Assembly (NCBI GenBank): GCA_025057115.1
Contig: JANWWZ010000003.1
Span: 157,829-221,828 of the forward strand
Direction of reading: 5' to 3'
Source of the DNA: Bernardetiaceae bacterium
GTDB lineage: Bacteria; Bacteroidota; Bacteroidia; Cytophagales; Thermoflexibacteraceae
DNA: 64,000 bases
Positions 1-8,584 of the stretch are shown here, piece by piece. Positions within the stretch are counted from its first letter, which is position 1. Each line of letters starts with the position of its first letter. The notes below the pieces were generated by a model that saw nothing but the letters and a program-made list of their open reading frames with translations, was not told the origin of the DNA and did no database searches. A program made the translations under genes and the position numbers.

Positions 1-655
1 GCCGAGTTTTTTGGTCAAGCGGTTGCGGGAGCGTTTTGTGTACAACTTGGAGGGTGTACAGCGTTCGGAGGTGGGTTTGAGTCATTTTGAGTTAGAGGAG
101 TTGGACGAGATAGTGATGTTATTTCAGACGGGTTATTTGACGGTCAAGGACAGGGTAGCGAGTTTGTACACGTTGGGGTATCCGAATGAGGAGGTACGTC
201 AGTCGATGAGCGAGCTGTTGTTGAGTGCGTTTAGTCATCAGCGGGAGGTCAGCGGGTTAATATTCAAGATGTACGAGTACTTATCGGTTCAAAGGTACGA
301 TAGTTTTGTGGAGGTGCTGAACAGTTTGCTTTCAGGGGTTCCGTATGAGGTGTTTATGGAGCGGTATGAGTCGTTTTATCATGCCATATTTTACTTAGCG
401 TTTTCGATGCTTGGGGTGTATGCGTTGAGCGAGGTGCACACTAGTAGGGGTCGGATAGATGTGGTGGTAGAGATAGGCAGGTGGGTGTATGTGATAGAGT
501 TCAAGGTAGGAGAAGGAGGTGGGGAGGAGGCATTGCGTCAGATAAAAGAGCGGGGATATTATCAGCGGTATATGCACCGTGGCAAAGAGGTAGTGCTGAT
601 GGGGCTGGGGTGTTATCAAAAGCAAGTCAAGGAAATAAGAGTGGAAAAGGTATGA
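1..655 (+). CDS. PD-(D/E)XK nuclease-domain protein, C-terminal part (5' end outside window)
   Basis: The reading frame is open to the left edge, so this is the 3' part of a longer gene. The visible part resembles the C-terminal nuclease-like domain (PDDEXK_9 / DUF1703) of Bacteroidota AAA-ATPase-like proteins. Counting from the TTG at 11, the restriction-nuclease-fold signature is E141, GRID (D150) and the EFK triad E163/K165, followed by a conserved tail (LRQIKERGYYQRYM). The N-terminal AAA-like domain of the family would lie upstream, which is an inference. Codon use is G- and T-rich, with GAG and TTG preferred where the neighbours prefer GAA and CTT/TTA, suggesting separate ancestry or a different expression class. 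Biological role is unknown; these genes are usually multicopy in their hosts. Confidence 0.8.
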   Translation, partial: PSFLVKRLRERFVYNLEGVQRSEVGLSHFELEELDEIVMLFQTGYLTVKDRVASLYTLGYPNEEVRQSMSELLLSAFSHQREVSGLIFKMYEYLSVQRYDSFVEVLNSLLSGVPYEVFMERYESFYHAIFYLAFSMLGVYALSEVHTSRGRIDVVVEIGRWVYVIEFKVGEGGGEEALRQIKERGYYQRYMHRGKEVVLMGLGCYQKQVKEIRVEKV

Positions 656-727
656 ACAGCCTTTCTCATGTTTTTAATACATGCTTGTAACCTAACTAAT
701 TTTGACTAACTTCAACCAACGTATTGA

Positions 728-1357
728 ATGCCAACTTTCATGCAAACAGTTTGTTGGTTAGTAGTTTGCATTGCCGTAGCGATGCTAGTAGTAGCATGCA
801 AGCCTTCTACTTCTTCGGAAACATCTTTATCGGATCGCAACCTCGACCAAACCACTCTCAAGCCTATAGTGGAAATTCGCAGCCCTTATTTGGCTAATTT
901 TTTAATGCAACTTAAACCTATTTCACTGCCCTACAATACCCAAAAAGATCCTATAGCCATTACAACAAGCCCCTTAGCTGATAAGGACTTCAAACTTCTC
1001 TTCAAAAGCAATAGCTTATTTAAAGAAGTTACTCAATGCTATCCCATCGGGAAGTTGCCTGACTATGGAAATTTTGCCGCTGTCATTTTTGCAGAAATGA
1101 AGCAAGGCACGGGTGAACTGCGCTTACTCTTGGTTACTTACTCTCCTGAAGGACAGCCCTTAGATGAACTGCTTCTCAAAGACAACTACGGCACGGAAAG
1201 AGAGTTGATCTCTGTTTACACACTGATTTACAAGGATTGGAGCATAGAGCAGGTATGGCAAACTATCACAGATGCTCCAGATCAAAAAAATGTTGAGGTA
1301 AGGCAACAAGTACGTCGCTATGACATTACCTCAGAGGGAAAAATTAAATGGTTATAG
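728..1357 (+). CDS. Hypothetical lipoprotein
   Basis: The N-terminus has a hydrophobic segment ending in a lipobox (MLVVAC, Cys at residue 24), so the product is predicted to be exported and lipid-anchored. The mature part, about 185 residues, matches no family I recognise; it begins with a Ser/Thr-rich linker, then a mixed alpha/beta-looking sequence. A second Met at residue 5 is an alternative start. The stop overlaps the start of the following VOC gene by 10 bases, so the two are probably cotranscribed. A TAATTTTG at 698-705 fits the Bacteroidota -7 consensus but has no clear -33 box. Confidence 0.6.
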   Translation: MPTFMQTVCWLVVCIAVAMLVVACKPSTSSETSLSDRNLDQTTLKPIVEIRSPYLANFLMQLKPISLPYNTQKDPIAITTSPLADKDFKLLFKSNSLFKEVTQCYPIGKLPDYGNFAAVIFAEMKQGTGELRLLLVTYSPEGQPLDELLLKDNYGTERELISVYTLIYKDWSIEQVWQTITDAPDQKNVEVRQQVRRYDITSEGKIKWL

Positions 1358-2322
1358 TGATGCCTTTCCAGTTATTTCCATACAGCGAAGTAGTTTTTAG
1401 CGTGGGTAGTATAGAAAAGGCTGCTGCTACTTATCGCCATTACATGGGCTGGCAAGTAGTCCACCAAGCTGAAGGCGATTATTATCAGCCTGCTTTTTGG
1501 CAACTTCCTCAAGGTTGCACCCTCGATGAAATGCTGCTTAGGTTGCCTGGCACCTCAGAGACAGGTCAAATCCGACTTGTTAAGTTTCATTCATTAAAGC
1601 AAGAGTACATACGTCCTGGAGGACAACCGTGGGACACAGGAGGGTATCTAGACATAGACCTACGCGTAAATGATATTCAGCAAGTCTGCAACCATTTGCG
1701 AGAGATGGGCTGGCATAGCATCGGCAACCCCGTACAAATGCAAATGGGACCTTTTCTGCTTGAGGAAGTGCTCATGAAGGGGCATGATGAAATAGTGATT
1801 GCCTTAGTGCACCGAATAAGTCCGTCGCAGCCTATTATAGAAGGTGGCAAACACATTGTTAGCAATGTTTATCTTTCTGCTATGATAGTGAAGGATTTTG
1901 AGCAATCTGTTGATTTTTTTGTTAACAAGTTGGGTTTTCAGCTACTTAATCGCATAAGTGTTTGCCGACCTACTCCAGGACCTACTATTTTCGGTCTTCC
2001 TTATAATATAGCTCCACAAGCACCTGCAAATTTGGCAATTATTTCACCTGACGGATCGCGCAATCACATGCTAGATGTCATTAAAATTGACAATATAACA
2101 GGAGAAGATTTTTCACAACGCGCCCTGCCTCCTAATCGCGGTATTTTGATGTTTCGCTTTCCAGTGAAAGGTATAGAAGACTACGCTCGTTTTGTTCAGC
2201 AAAACGGCGTTAATTTACAGTTGCCTCTCACCTCTACCTGTATTGCTCCTTATGGGGAAGTGAAAGCCTTTGCTGTGCGCTCGCCTGATGGTTGCTGGCT
2301 AGAGTTTTTTGAAAAGGTATAA
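1348..2322 (+). CDS. VOC (glyoxalase/dioxygenase fold) family protein, two domains
   Basis: Two vicinal-oxygen-chelate modules appear in tandem: roughly residues 5-155 and 172-322. The second opens with a typical entry segment (SAMIVKDFEQSVDFFVNKLG) and closes with the usual SPDGCWLEFFE strand; the first has the analogous VFSVGSIEKAAATYRHYMGW. VOC proteins bind a divalent metal and carry out glyoxalase, dioxygenase or isomerase chemistry; the substrate here cannot be read. The start at 1348 overlaps the lipoprotein gene by 10 bases; an internal ATG at 1360 would remove the overlap. The stop is followed by a convergent gene on the minus strand. Confidence 0.75.
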   Translation: MVIVMPFQLFPYSEVVFSVGSIEKAAATYRHYMGWQVVHQAEGDYYQPAFWQLPQGCTLDEMLLRLPGTSETGQIRLVKFHSLKQEYIRPGGQPWDTGGYLDIDLRVNDIQQVCNHLREMGWHSIGNPVQMQMGPFLLEEVLMKGHDEIVIALVHRISPSQPIIEGGKHIVSNVYLSAMIVKDFEQSVDFFVNKLGFQLLNRISVCRPTPGPTIFGLPYNIAPQAPANLAIISPDGSRNHMLDVIKIDNITGEDFSQRALPPNRGILMFRFPVKGIEDYARFVQQNGVNLQLPLTSTCIAPYGEVKAFAVRSPDGCWLEFFEKV

Positions 2323-2385
2323 AGCAGGAGCGAACTTTTTCTAAGCAAAGCATGCAGTGGATTTTATTTCCCTGAAAATGGAGAT

Positions 2386-3822
2386 TTAGGTTTTCATCCA
2401 GCGGCTAGTGTTTACCATGGGAGAAGGATAGTTATTGCCCAGTTCTATCCCGTAACTCTGCAACTGGGAAGGACTTAGTTCCCCCACAAGATGAATCCAT
2501 GAGGCAGGGAGGGGCTTTAAAACGGGCAACCAATGTTTGACGAATTCGCCTTGAGGGTCGTACTGGCAAGCCTGCTTTAAAATGTTGAAATAGCGGTTTT
2601 CGCGTGGGTCATTGCCTACTCCAGCAATGTAGTTCCAATTGCCCCAGTTGCTACACACATCATAATCAATCAAGGCGTGTTCAAAGTACATAGCCCCCCA
2701 GCGCCAGTCTATTTGTAAGTCTTTGGTTAAGAAACTGGCTACATTTTGCCTTCCGCGATTGCTCATAAAACCCGTAGCAGCCAGTTCTTGCATATTTGCA
2801 TCGATAAAGGGAATGCCTGTTTTTCCTTCCATCCAGCATTGGAAAAGAGTCTTATTTTCAATCCATCGGATGCGGCGGTCCTTTTTAATGCCTCCTTTTT
2901 TAAAGAGTCGATTGCCGTACTTGAGTGCTACAAACCGGAAGTAATCTCTCCAAAGGAGTTCAAAAATTAACCAGTAAGTGCTGTCGTTTGTAACGCGCTG
3001 GGCTTGGTATTTTTGGACCTGATCCCACACATAGCGCGGAGATAAGCAGCCCAACGCTAGCCAAGGAGAAAATTTGGAAGAAAAATCCGCTCCCAAAAGT
3101 CCGTTTCGCGTTTCTTTATAAGTTTTGAGCAAATCTTTCTCCCAAATGTAGGTCTTTACTCTATCCAATGCTGCTGACTCCCCTCCTGTAAAATGAACTA
3201 GTTGCCTCCTATCTTGTGGTGGTTCTTTCAATCCCAACTCTTGCAATGTAGGAATAGTGCCTTCAAGAAGGTTAGGTGGAAGAGGAGGTAATTTTCCTGG
3301 AATGGGAAAAATATCGCGGACTCGGACAGTTTTTTCTACCTGCTTGCGAAATTGTGTAAATACGTCGGGCAAAAGTTCGATGCTTTTGAAAGGCAGGTCT
3401 TCTAAATGGTAGAGAGTGCTTTGCCAAAAATATTTTACTTTCCCGCCTACTTGCTGCATTGCATTTTCTACAGCAAGTTGGTCTTGGATTTCTTCTGAAG
3501 TAACTTCCCTAGAAGTGTAAATCCACCGAGCGCCTGTTGCTTTTTGCAGCTCTGCCACTACTTGGGCAGGCGTTCCTACTCTTACAACTAGGTTGCTGCC
3601 AATAGATTGCAATCGCCGACGCATATCGGCAATAGACTGCAATAAAAATGTTGCCCAGTGAGGACCGCGCTTAGTAAAACCTAAATGAGTAACTTGAAAC
3701 CAGCGAGGATCAATACAGGTGAAGGGAATGACATGACATGCGCTAACAGCAGCCTTGTAAAGTGCTTCGTTGTCGTGTAAACGCAAATCGTTGCGCAACC
3801 ACACCAATATTACTTCTTTCAT
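2386..3822 (-). CDS. Cryptochrome DASH (photolyase/cryptochrome family)
   Basis: An FAD- and folate-binding blue-light protein of the DASH class. CRY-DASH proteins repair cyclobutane dimers in single-stranded DNA and may act in light sensing. The N-terminus (VWLRNDLRLHDNEAL) is the photolyase Rossmann entry; DVFTQFRKQVEK and WLIFELLWRDYFRF are DASH-typical, and the C-terminal FAD domain carries the N-x-G-x-QNVASFL and DWRWGA.YFE segments and WNYIAGVGNDPRE. About 478 residues is normal for the class. The longest frame starts at a GTG at 3837, but the ATG at 3822 gives the usual MKxxxLVWLRNDLR start. It lies 46 bases downstream of the eboA-like gene, in the same direction, so they are probably one operon. 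Confidence 0.92.
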   Translation of the reverse strand: MKEVILVWLRNDLRLHDNEALYKAAVSACHVIPFTCIDPRWFQVTHLGFTKRGPHWATFLLQSIADMRRRLQSIGSNLVVRVGTPAQVVAELQKATGARWIYTSREVTSEEIQDQLAVENAMQQVGGKVKYFWQSTLYHLEDLPFKSIELLPDVFTQFRKQVEKTVRVRDIFPIPGKLPPLPPNLLEGTIPTLQELGLKEPPQDRRQLVHFTGGESAALDRVKTYIWEKDLLKTYKETRNGLLGADFSSKFSPWLALGCLSPRYVWDQVQKYQAQRVTNDSTYWLIFELLWRDYFRFVALKYGNRLFKKGGIKKDRRIRWIENKTLFQCWMEGKTGIPFIDANMQELAATGFMSNRGRQNVASFLTKDLQIDWRWGAMYFEHALIDYDVCSNWGNWNYIAGVGNDPRENRYFNILKQACQYDPQGEFVKHWLPVLKPLPASWIHLVGELSPSQLQSYGIELGNNYPSPMVNTSRWMKT

Positions 3823-3868
3823 CACGCCAATAACCACTTTAGCAGAACTTTTGTTAATGGCAGATCTA

Positions 3869-4732
3869 CTACAGATCCTTCCACTGAAACCCTTGTGCTA
3901 TCTTTTGCTCTAAGTCGGGGTATGTTGAAAGTAGTTGTTTAGCTGGTGAATAGGTGGTGTAGTAGCAAACTAGAGCTGCGGCTAAACGCTGGGAAGTATC
4001 TCGGCTGGTGAGCATTTTTTCTAGATCGGCAAGGGTGTTTTCATTTACAAATTCAGTAACAGGAAGCCATAAATCAGGAGGAACGACTCGCCCCGCCGCC
4101 CAACGCTCGTGAGCAAAATCTATTAACATGCCGGCTAATTGAGCGTTTGCCCGTTGTTGCAATCCTACTATTTTTTGAATCGGCATGCCGATAAATACCG
4201 CTTTTAAAACCATTTGGTTCCATGTAGGAGTATCGAAATGGTCGGCTGGATAGGGATTGTGAAGAGATAACGCTTCAAACACTGAAGTGATATTGGTTCT
4301 AACGCCCTCTTTGGCAAGGGATAGAAAAGATTCGGGAAAGGGTAACAAGGGCAACGATTTATAAAGAGTAACCAGTTCTCCTACCTCACCAAGTTCAAAA
4401 AGGCGTTGAACGACCTTTAAGTAACTTTGAGCATCATTTTGTGGCACGGAAAGGAGTAATATTGCTCTTGCTAGTTGGTCTGCTGTCCAATTTTGTTGAG
4501 CAAAGTGAGGATGTAGCCCCTGCATTTGCTTTTCTTCCAAAGTGAAAAGTATGTTATTTTTGCCTATCACGCGCGGTGCGGCAGCGAATGCCATATAAAA
4601 TTTTTCTGCAGTAAATTGATGCTCAAGTTGGCTAAGTTTGTCAAAGATCCACTGATGTGCTTTTTCTCCAACAAATTGCAATACCAATTGCATCAACCAC
4701 TGACGACGGGTAACAAATTGCGGCAGTATCAT
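3869..4732 (-). CDS. EboA-like protein
   Basis: The C-terminal half carries the segment typical of EboA proteins: TPTWNQMVLKAVFIGMPI, then IVGLQQRANAQLAGML and AHERWAAGR. EboA is one of the products of the ebo (eboABCDEF) clusters, implicated in moving small-molecule precursors to the periplasm in cyanobacteria and found in some Bacteroidota. None of the other ebo genes (TatD-like EboB, UbiA-like EboC, dehydroquinate-synthase-like EboD, EboE, EboF) is next to it. The start is taken at the ATG at 4732, which has GGAG a few bases upstream, rather than the TTG at 4744. It is divergent from the glycosyltransferase at 4798. Family call is by motif memory. Confidence 0.7.
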   Translation of the reverse strand: MILPQFVTRRQWLMQLVLQFVGEKAHQWIFDKLSQLEHQFTAEKFYMAFAAAPRVIGKNNILFTLEEKQMQGLHPHFAQQNWTADQLARAILLLSVPQNDAQSYLKVVQRLFELGEVGELVTLYKSLPLLPFPESFLSLAKEGVRTNITSVFEALSLHNPYPADHFDTPTWNQMVLKAVFIGMPIQKIVGLQQRANAQLAGMLIDFAHERWAAGRVVPPDLWLPVTEFVNENTLADLEKMLTSRDTSQRLAAALVCYYTTYSPAKQLLSTYPDLEQKIAQGFQWKDL

Positions 4733-4797
4733 ACAACTCTCCAAGTTAGGTAGAAAAGTTAGCGTATTTTTGCAGCATTTCTCAAGCTAATGCAGCG

Positions 4798-5694
4798 ATG
4801 GCAATTTGTTCAATCGTAATTCGGTGCTATAACGAGGAGCAGCACATCGGCAGGTTACTAAAAAGTATTTTACAACAGACAGTAAAAGAGGTGGAAATTA
4901 TAGTAGTAGATTCTGGTTCAACGGACAAAACGGTAGCCATCGCTCAGCAATTTCCCATCAAGCTAGTCAATATTTCACCGCAGGAGTTTACTTTTGGAAG
5001 AGCTCTTAATCGCGGTATAGCAGTTGCTACAGCACCTTATGTACTCATTGCCAGTGCTCATGTCTATCCAGTACAACAGGACTGGATAGAAAAAATGTTG
5101 GTTCCTTTCAAAGCCGATAGTCGTGTAGCTCTTACCTTTGGCAGACAAATTGGCAATCAGGTTACCAAGTACTCTGAACACCAAATTTTTCGCAAGTGGT
5201 TTCCTGCCGAACCACATTGGTATTTGCAAGACCATCCATTTTGCAACAATGCCAATGCATGCATCCGCCGCAATGTGTGGGAGCAAGTACCCTACGATGA
5301 GCAATTAACGGGACTGGAAGACCTGGACTGGGCAAAAAAAGTACTCCAAAAAGGATATTTACTTGCTTACGTTCCCGAAGCGCCAGTAGTACATGTTCAC
5401 CAAGAAACTCCTTGGCGCATTAAAAACCGCTATCGCCGCGAAGCCATTGCTTACAAGCAAATCTTTCCCGAAGCGCGTTTTTCCTTCAGCGACTTCATCT
5501 ATTTGCTGGCTACTAACATTATTAGCGACTGGTATCACGCTTGTCGAGAAAAAGTTTTTTGGAAAAATTGGAAAGAAATTGTTACTTTTCGGCTGTTTCA
5601 ATTTTGGGGTACGTATCAGGGCTATCGCCAGCGGGGGCAAGTAAGCGAAATGCTAAAAAGGCGCTTTTATTATCCCAACAAAATCGGAAAATGA
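4798..5694 (+). CDS. Glycosyltransferase family 2
   Basis: A soluble GT-A fold transferase. The start CSIVIRCYNEEQHIGRLL and the DSGSTDKT segment form the nucleotide-sugar site; NNANACIRRNVWE and TGLEDLDWAKK supply the acceptor side and the ED-type catalytic base. The remaining C-terminal 90 residues are aromatic and basic (REAIAYKQIFPE), as in rhamnosyl- or cell-surface glycan transferases. No transmembrane segment is obvious. It is a single-gene unit, with a strong hairpin and T run just after the stop. The donor and acceptor sugars cannot be assigned. Confidence 0.87.
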   Translation: MAICSIVIRCYNEEQHIGRLLKSILQQTVKEVEIIVVDSGSTDKTVAIAQQFPIKLVNISPQEFTFGRALNRGIAVATAPYVLIASAHVYPVQQDWIEKMLVPFKADSRVALTFGRQIGNQVTKYSEHQIFRKWFPAEPHWYLQDHPFCNNANACIRRNVWEQVPYDEQLTGLEDLDWAKKVLQKGYLLAYVPEAPVVHVHQETPWRIKNRYRREAIAYKQIFPEARFSFSDFIYLLATNIISDWYHACREKVFWKNWKEIVTFRLFQFWGTYQGYRQRGQVSEMLKRRFYYPNKIGK

Positions 5695-5703
5695 AGGCAT
5701 ACT

Positions 5704-5750
5704 AACCCCCCTAATGATGATTTCTTAAAAATCATTGGGTTGTTTTTTTT
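5704..5750 (+). terminator. Rho-independent terminator after the glycosyltransferase
   Basis: AACCC plus AATGAT at 5704-5718 pair with ATCATT plus GGGTT at 5731-5741, with a small bulge, followed by eight T residues at 5743-5750. It lies 9 bases after the glycosyltransferase stop. Confidence 0.75.
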
Positions 5751-5805
5751 GTTTTTCTCTTAACAAAATTCTACATTGGTATATTATTTTTACAGCTGTT
5801 TGCGT

Positions 5806-6699
5806 ATGTCTAAAACCCTTATCCATGTTGGCAGGACATCGAGCATGTTGCTGCCATGTATCGCGGTAAACTTTTTGCTGCAAGCACAGCAGGTTAAAAC
5901 TACAAGCTGGGAAGAGGCACAAAAGAACAAACAAGCCACTATCCTGGTGCACTACATTCAAACACCGATGTTTTCTTTCAGTTCCTCTCCGAAGGATAAA
6001 CCCAAAGGTATTTGCGTAGATTTAATGGAGCACTTTGCCAAGTATTTGGAAATGCGCAAGGGAGTAAGGGTAAACATTATTTACCAACCTTATGATGATT
6101 TTGTCAAATTTTATGAAACGGTAAAAACTGCCCCCAGTGGTAGTTTTGGCATAGGGAATATTACTATTACAGAGGCTCGCAAAAAAGAAGTGCGCTTCTC
6201 TCCGCCTTTTATTAGCAATACCACTGTGTTACTGACTCATAACTCTGTGCCTACCCTTCGCAAATTGGAGTTGCTGGGAAAAGATTTTGCAGGCATGACG
6301 GCTTACACTGTCAAAGGCACTACTAATGCCCAGCGAATAGAAGCCCTGAAAAAGCAGTACATGCCCGACCTGCAGATTAAGTATCTCACCTCCAGCATCG
6401 ATGCCTTGAAAATGATAGTACAAGACCCTAAAAGCTTTACAAATCTGGATTTTGTATATTACAACGATGCTATTCGGGATAACTTGCCCGTTAAACGCCA
6501 TCCTGTAGGCGACTTTACGGCAGAAGAGTTCGGCATTATGATGCCTATGGTTTCTGACTGGCACTTAGTAATGCAAGAATTTTTTGCTGCTGAAGGCAAA
6601 AATTATCGCAATAGCCCTGAATACCGTGCTTCTTTAAACACTCATTTAGGTGAAAGTGCAGTCCGGCTGCTGGAGAGCATCCAAATGAAGCGCTACTAA
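5806..6699 (+). CDS. Periplasmic amino-acid-type solute-binding protein (SBP_bac_3)
   Basis: The sequence KPKGICVDLMEHFAKYLE followed by GIGNITITEARKKEVRFSPP and VKGTTNAQRIEAL is the signature order of family 3 extracellular solute-binding proteins, which bind polar amino acids or act as transporter-like sensors. The first 24 or so residues are hydrophobic and end near LLQAQQ, a likely signal peptide. The ATG at 5806 is preferred over a TTG at 5776; an internal ATG at 5845 would shorten the signal. There is no ABC permease or ATPase nearby, so it is an orphan binding protein. A long-stem hairpin terminator follows. Confidence 0.8.
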   Translation: MSKTLIHVGRTSSMLLPCIAVNFLLQAQQVKTTSWEEAQKNKQATILVHYIQTPMFSFSSSPKDKPKGICVDLMEHFAKYLEMRKGVRVNIIYQPYDDFVKFYETVKTAPSGSFGIGNITITEARKKEVRFSPPFISNTTVLLTHNSVPTLRKLELLGKDFAGMTAYTVKGTTNAQRIEALKKQYMPDLQIKYLTSSIDALKMIVQDPKSFTNLDFVYYNDAIRDNLPVKRHPVGDFTAEEFGIMMPMVSDWHLVMQEFFAAEGKNYRNSPEYRASLNTHLGESAVRLLESIQMKRY

Positions 6700-6742
6700 C
6701 TCATGTGAAAAAAGACTACGCCATTTGTTTACTACTATAACT

Positions 6743-6806
6743 GCTGCCAGAGCTGATAGCTACAACCCGCTGGCAATCAAAAGTTAAGCTCTGGCAGCGC
6801 TTTTTT
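6743..6806 (+). terminator. Rho-independent terminator after the solute-binding protein
   Basis: A perfect 12-base stem, GCTGCCAGAGCT (6743-6754) with AGCTCTGGCAGC (6787-6798), encloses a 32-base loop and is followed by a run of six T at 6801-6806. The loop is unusually long for a terminator. The stretch from 6810 to the mazG stop at 6972 holds nothing I recognise. Confidence 0.75.
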
Positions 6807-6971
6807 GCAAGTCGAAATGAGGTGTATTTCCATAACGTTGACATATTTGTTTGACCTGCATTTTATTGCCTATGGGGCTGTGGCAAGGAAAACACTCGAA
6901 ATGCTTCCAAAATTCTAAAACCCATCTAAAGGACAACACTTGCAAGCTCAAGTTCAAACCCAGCAGCTCGC

Positions 6972-7784
6972 CTACAGTCCGAGTTCTTTTGCACGGTTCC
7001 AGTAAGTGTCCATTTCGGCAAGGCTCATTTGAAATAGTTCTTTGCCTTCTTTTCGGCTTTCGGTTTCTAAAAAGTTGAAACGGCGAATGAACTTCAAGTT
7101 AGTTTTTTCTAGGGCTGTTTCGGGATTGACGTTAATAAAACGTGCATAGTTGACTAGGGCAAATAACAAATCGCCGAATTCACTTTCGATCTTTTCTTGA
7201 TTAGGAGAAGGATGGTGTGCTTCTTGTTCTAATTCTTTTAGTTCTTCTTTCACTTTAGCCCATACGTCTGCAGTGCGTTCCCAGTCAAATCCAATAGCAC
7301 GCGCCTTTTCCTGAATGCGCATTGCTTTCAACAGAGCGGGCAAAGAAGCGGGAACCCCCCCTAGCACAGAAGATGTCTCCCCCGTAGAATTGTTTTCCGC
7401 TATTTTGAGCTGTTCCCAATTCCGTTTTACTTGCTGCTCATCTTCCACTTGTAAGCTGCCGTAAACGTGAGGATGGCGGCGAATAAGTTTTTCACAAAGC
7501 TGGTCAATTACATCGGCAATGTCAAAAATATTTTGTTCTGCTGCTATGCGAGCATAAAAAACTATATGCAGTAACAAATCTCCTAATTCTTTTTTGATTT
7601 CTTCCAAATTATTTTGCAAGATAGCTTGGGAAAGTTCATGAGTTTCTTCAATGGTCAAGTGACGCAGGGAATCCATTGTTTGGCGGCTGTCCCAAGGGCA
7701 TTTTTCGCGCAAATCATTCATGATTTCCAGCAAGCGAGCAAAGGCTTTGGCATACTTGGGATGATCAGGTTCTACAACAGCCAT
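6972..7784 (-). CDS. mazG: Nucleoside triphosphate pyrophosphohydrolase MazG
   Basis: Hydrolyses noncanonical or excess NTPs to NMP and pyrophosphate. Two MazG all-alpha modules are visible: the first with LREKCPWDSRQTMDSLR and EETHELSQAI...KELGDLL (the EExxE / ExxD metal site), the second with ESEFGDLLFALVNYARF. At 270 residues it matches the E. coli-type two-domain enzyme. The C-terminus (FNFLETESRKEGKELFQMSLAEMD) is also typical. Upstream on the minus strand, TAATTTTG (7811-7804) fits a Bacteroidota -7 box about 20 bases before the ATG. It is a single gene, divergent from the hypothetical gene at 7874. Confidence 0.93.
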   Translation of the reverse strand: MAVVEPDHPKYAKAFARLLEIMNDLREKCPWDSRQTMDSLRHLTIEETHELSQAILQNNLEEIKKELGDLLLHIVFYARIAAEQNIFDIADVIDQLCEKLIRRHPHVYGSLQVEDEQQVKRNWEQLKIAENNSTGETSSVLGGVPASLPALLKAMRIQEKARAIGFDWERTADVWAKVKEELKELEQEAHHPSPNQEKIESEFGDLLFALVNYARFINVNPETALEKTNLKFIRRFNFLETESRKEGKELFQMSLAEMDTYWNRAKELGL

Positions 7785-7873
7785 AAATAACGAAACTTTG
7801 CAACAAAATTACAGGCTACTGGTTGAAACAAGGATTTGATATATGTAGTTTTTTAAACAAATCATAACGGATC

Positions 7874-8512
7874 ATGTGCCCTAAACAGGCAGAAATATAC
7901 ACTTTTGCTGTTTTAGAACCCTTTTTGAAAGAAGAGGCATTCTTTCCAATGCCAGAATTGAAGCAATTTCGCAAGATCACCCCTACTGGATTTCAAAATA
8001 TGATCTTATCTTTCTCTGGGCGCAATGAAATATTTTTAGAAGTAAATATTGGCTTGCGGCACAATGCCGTAGAGGAAATTGCTCAGCAATTTTTAGACAA
8101 CTTGCCCGAATTCCGCAAAGAAGCCAATACACTGGTGGTATCCATCGGAAAGCTATCTGAAACAAAATATTTTCGTTATAAAATCAAATGTCATGACGAT
8201 ATTCACCAGTGTAGCGAGCAAATCATGGATTTTATGCAAGAAAGGGGATTTCGTTTTCTCAATACCTCGGGCTCATTGCAAGCATTGAACAAAATATTTA
8301 ACGATCAGCCTAATTTGCCTGTAAAATATCTTTACAATCAAGTACATCGCTGTTTCAAGGCAATTGTTGTGGCGCGCATGTGTGCTCACCCTCAATTTTT
8401 AGACTTGCTCAATACTTACTATTGCACTTTGCAGAAGCTAGGCGTCCCTGACCGTACTTTAATGGAATACGATCGCTTGGCTAATTACTTACTGCACTAT
8501 TGCCCTAATTGA
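7874..8512 (+). CDS. Hypothetical protein, 212 residues
   Basis: Not recognised. The product looks soluble: no signal peptide, no membrane segment, seven cysteines scattered over its length and a C-terminal helical, tyrosine- and leucine-rich stretch (LNTYYCTLQKLGVPDRTLMEYDRLANYLLHY). Codon use resembles the neighbours, and the frame is long and undisturbed, which supports a real gene. It lies between divergent mazG and the convergent photolyase gene and is not in an operon. No function is proposed. Confidence 0.6.
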   Translation: MCPKQAEIYTFAVLEPFLKEEAFFPMPELKQFRKITPTGFQNMILSFSGRNEIFLEVNIGLRHNAVEEIAQQFLDNLPEFRKEANTLVVSIGKLSETKYFRYKIKCHDDIHQCSEQIMDFMQERGFRFLNTSGSLQALNKIFNDQPNLPVKYLYNQVHRCFKAIVVARMCAHPQFLDLLNTYYCTLQKLGVPDRTLMEYDRLANYLLHYCPN

Positions 8513-8584
8513 AACTCATTTTTTCGCCAGGCTGTGCACAATATTGACGAAAAACGAAAAAGCGCGCACAATACGAACCAAATT

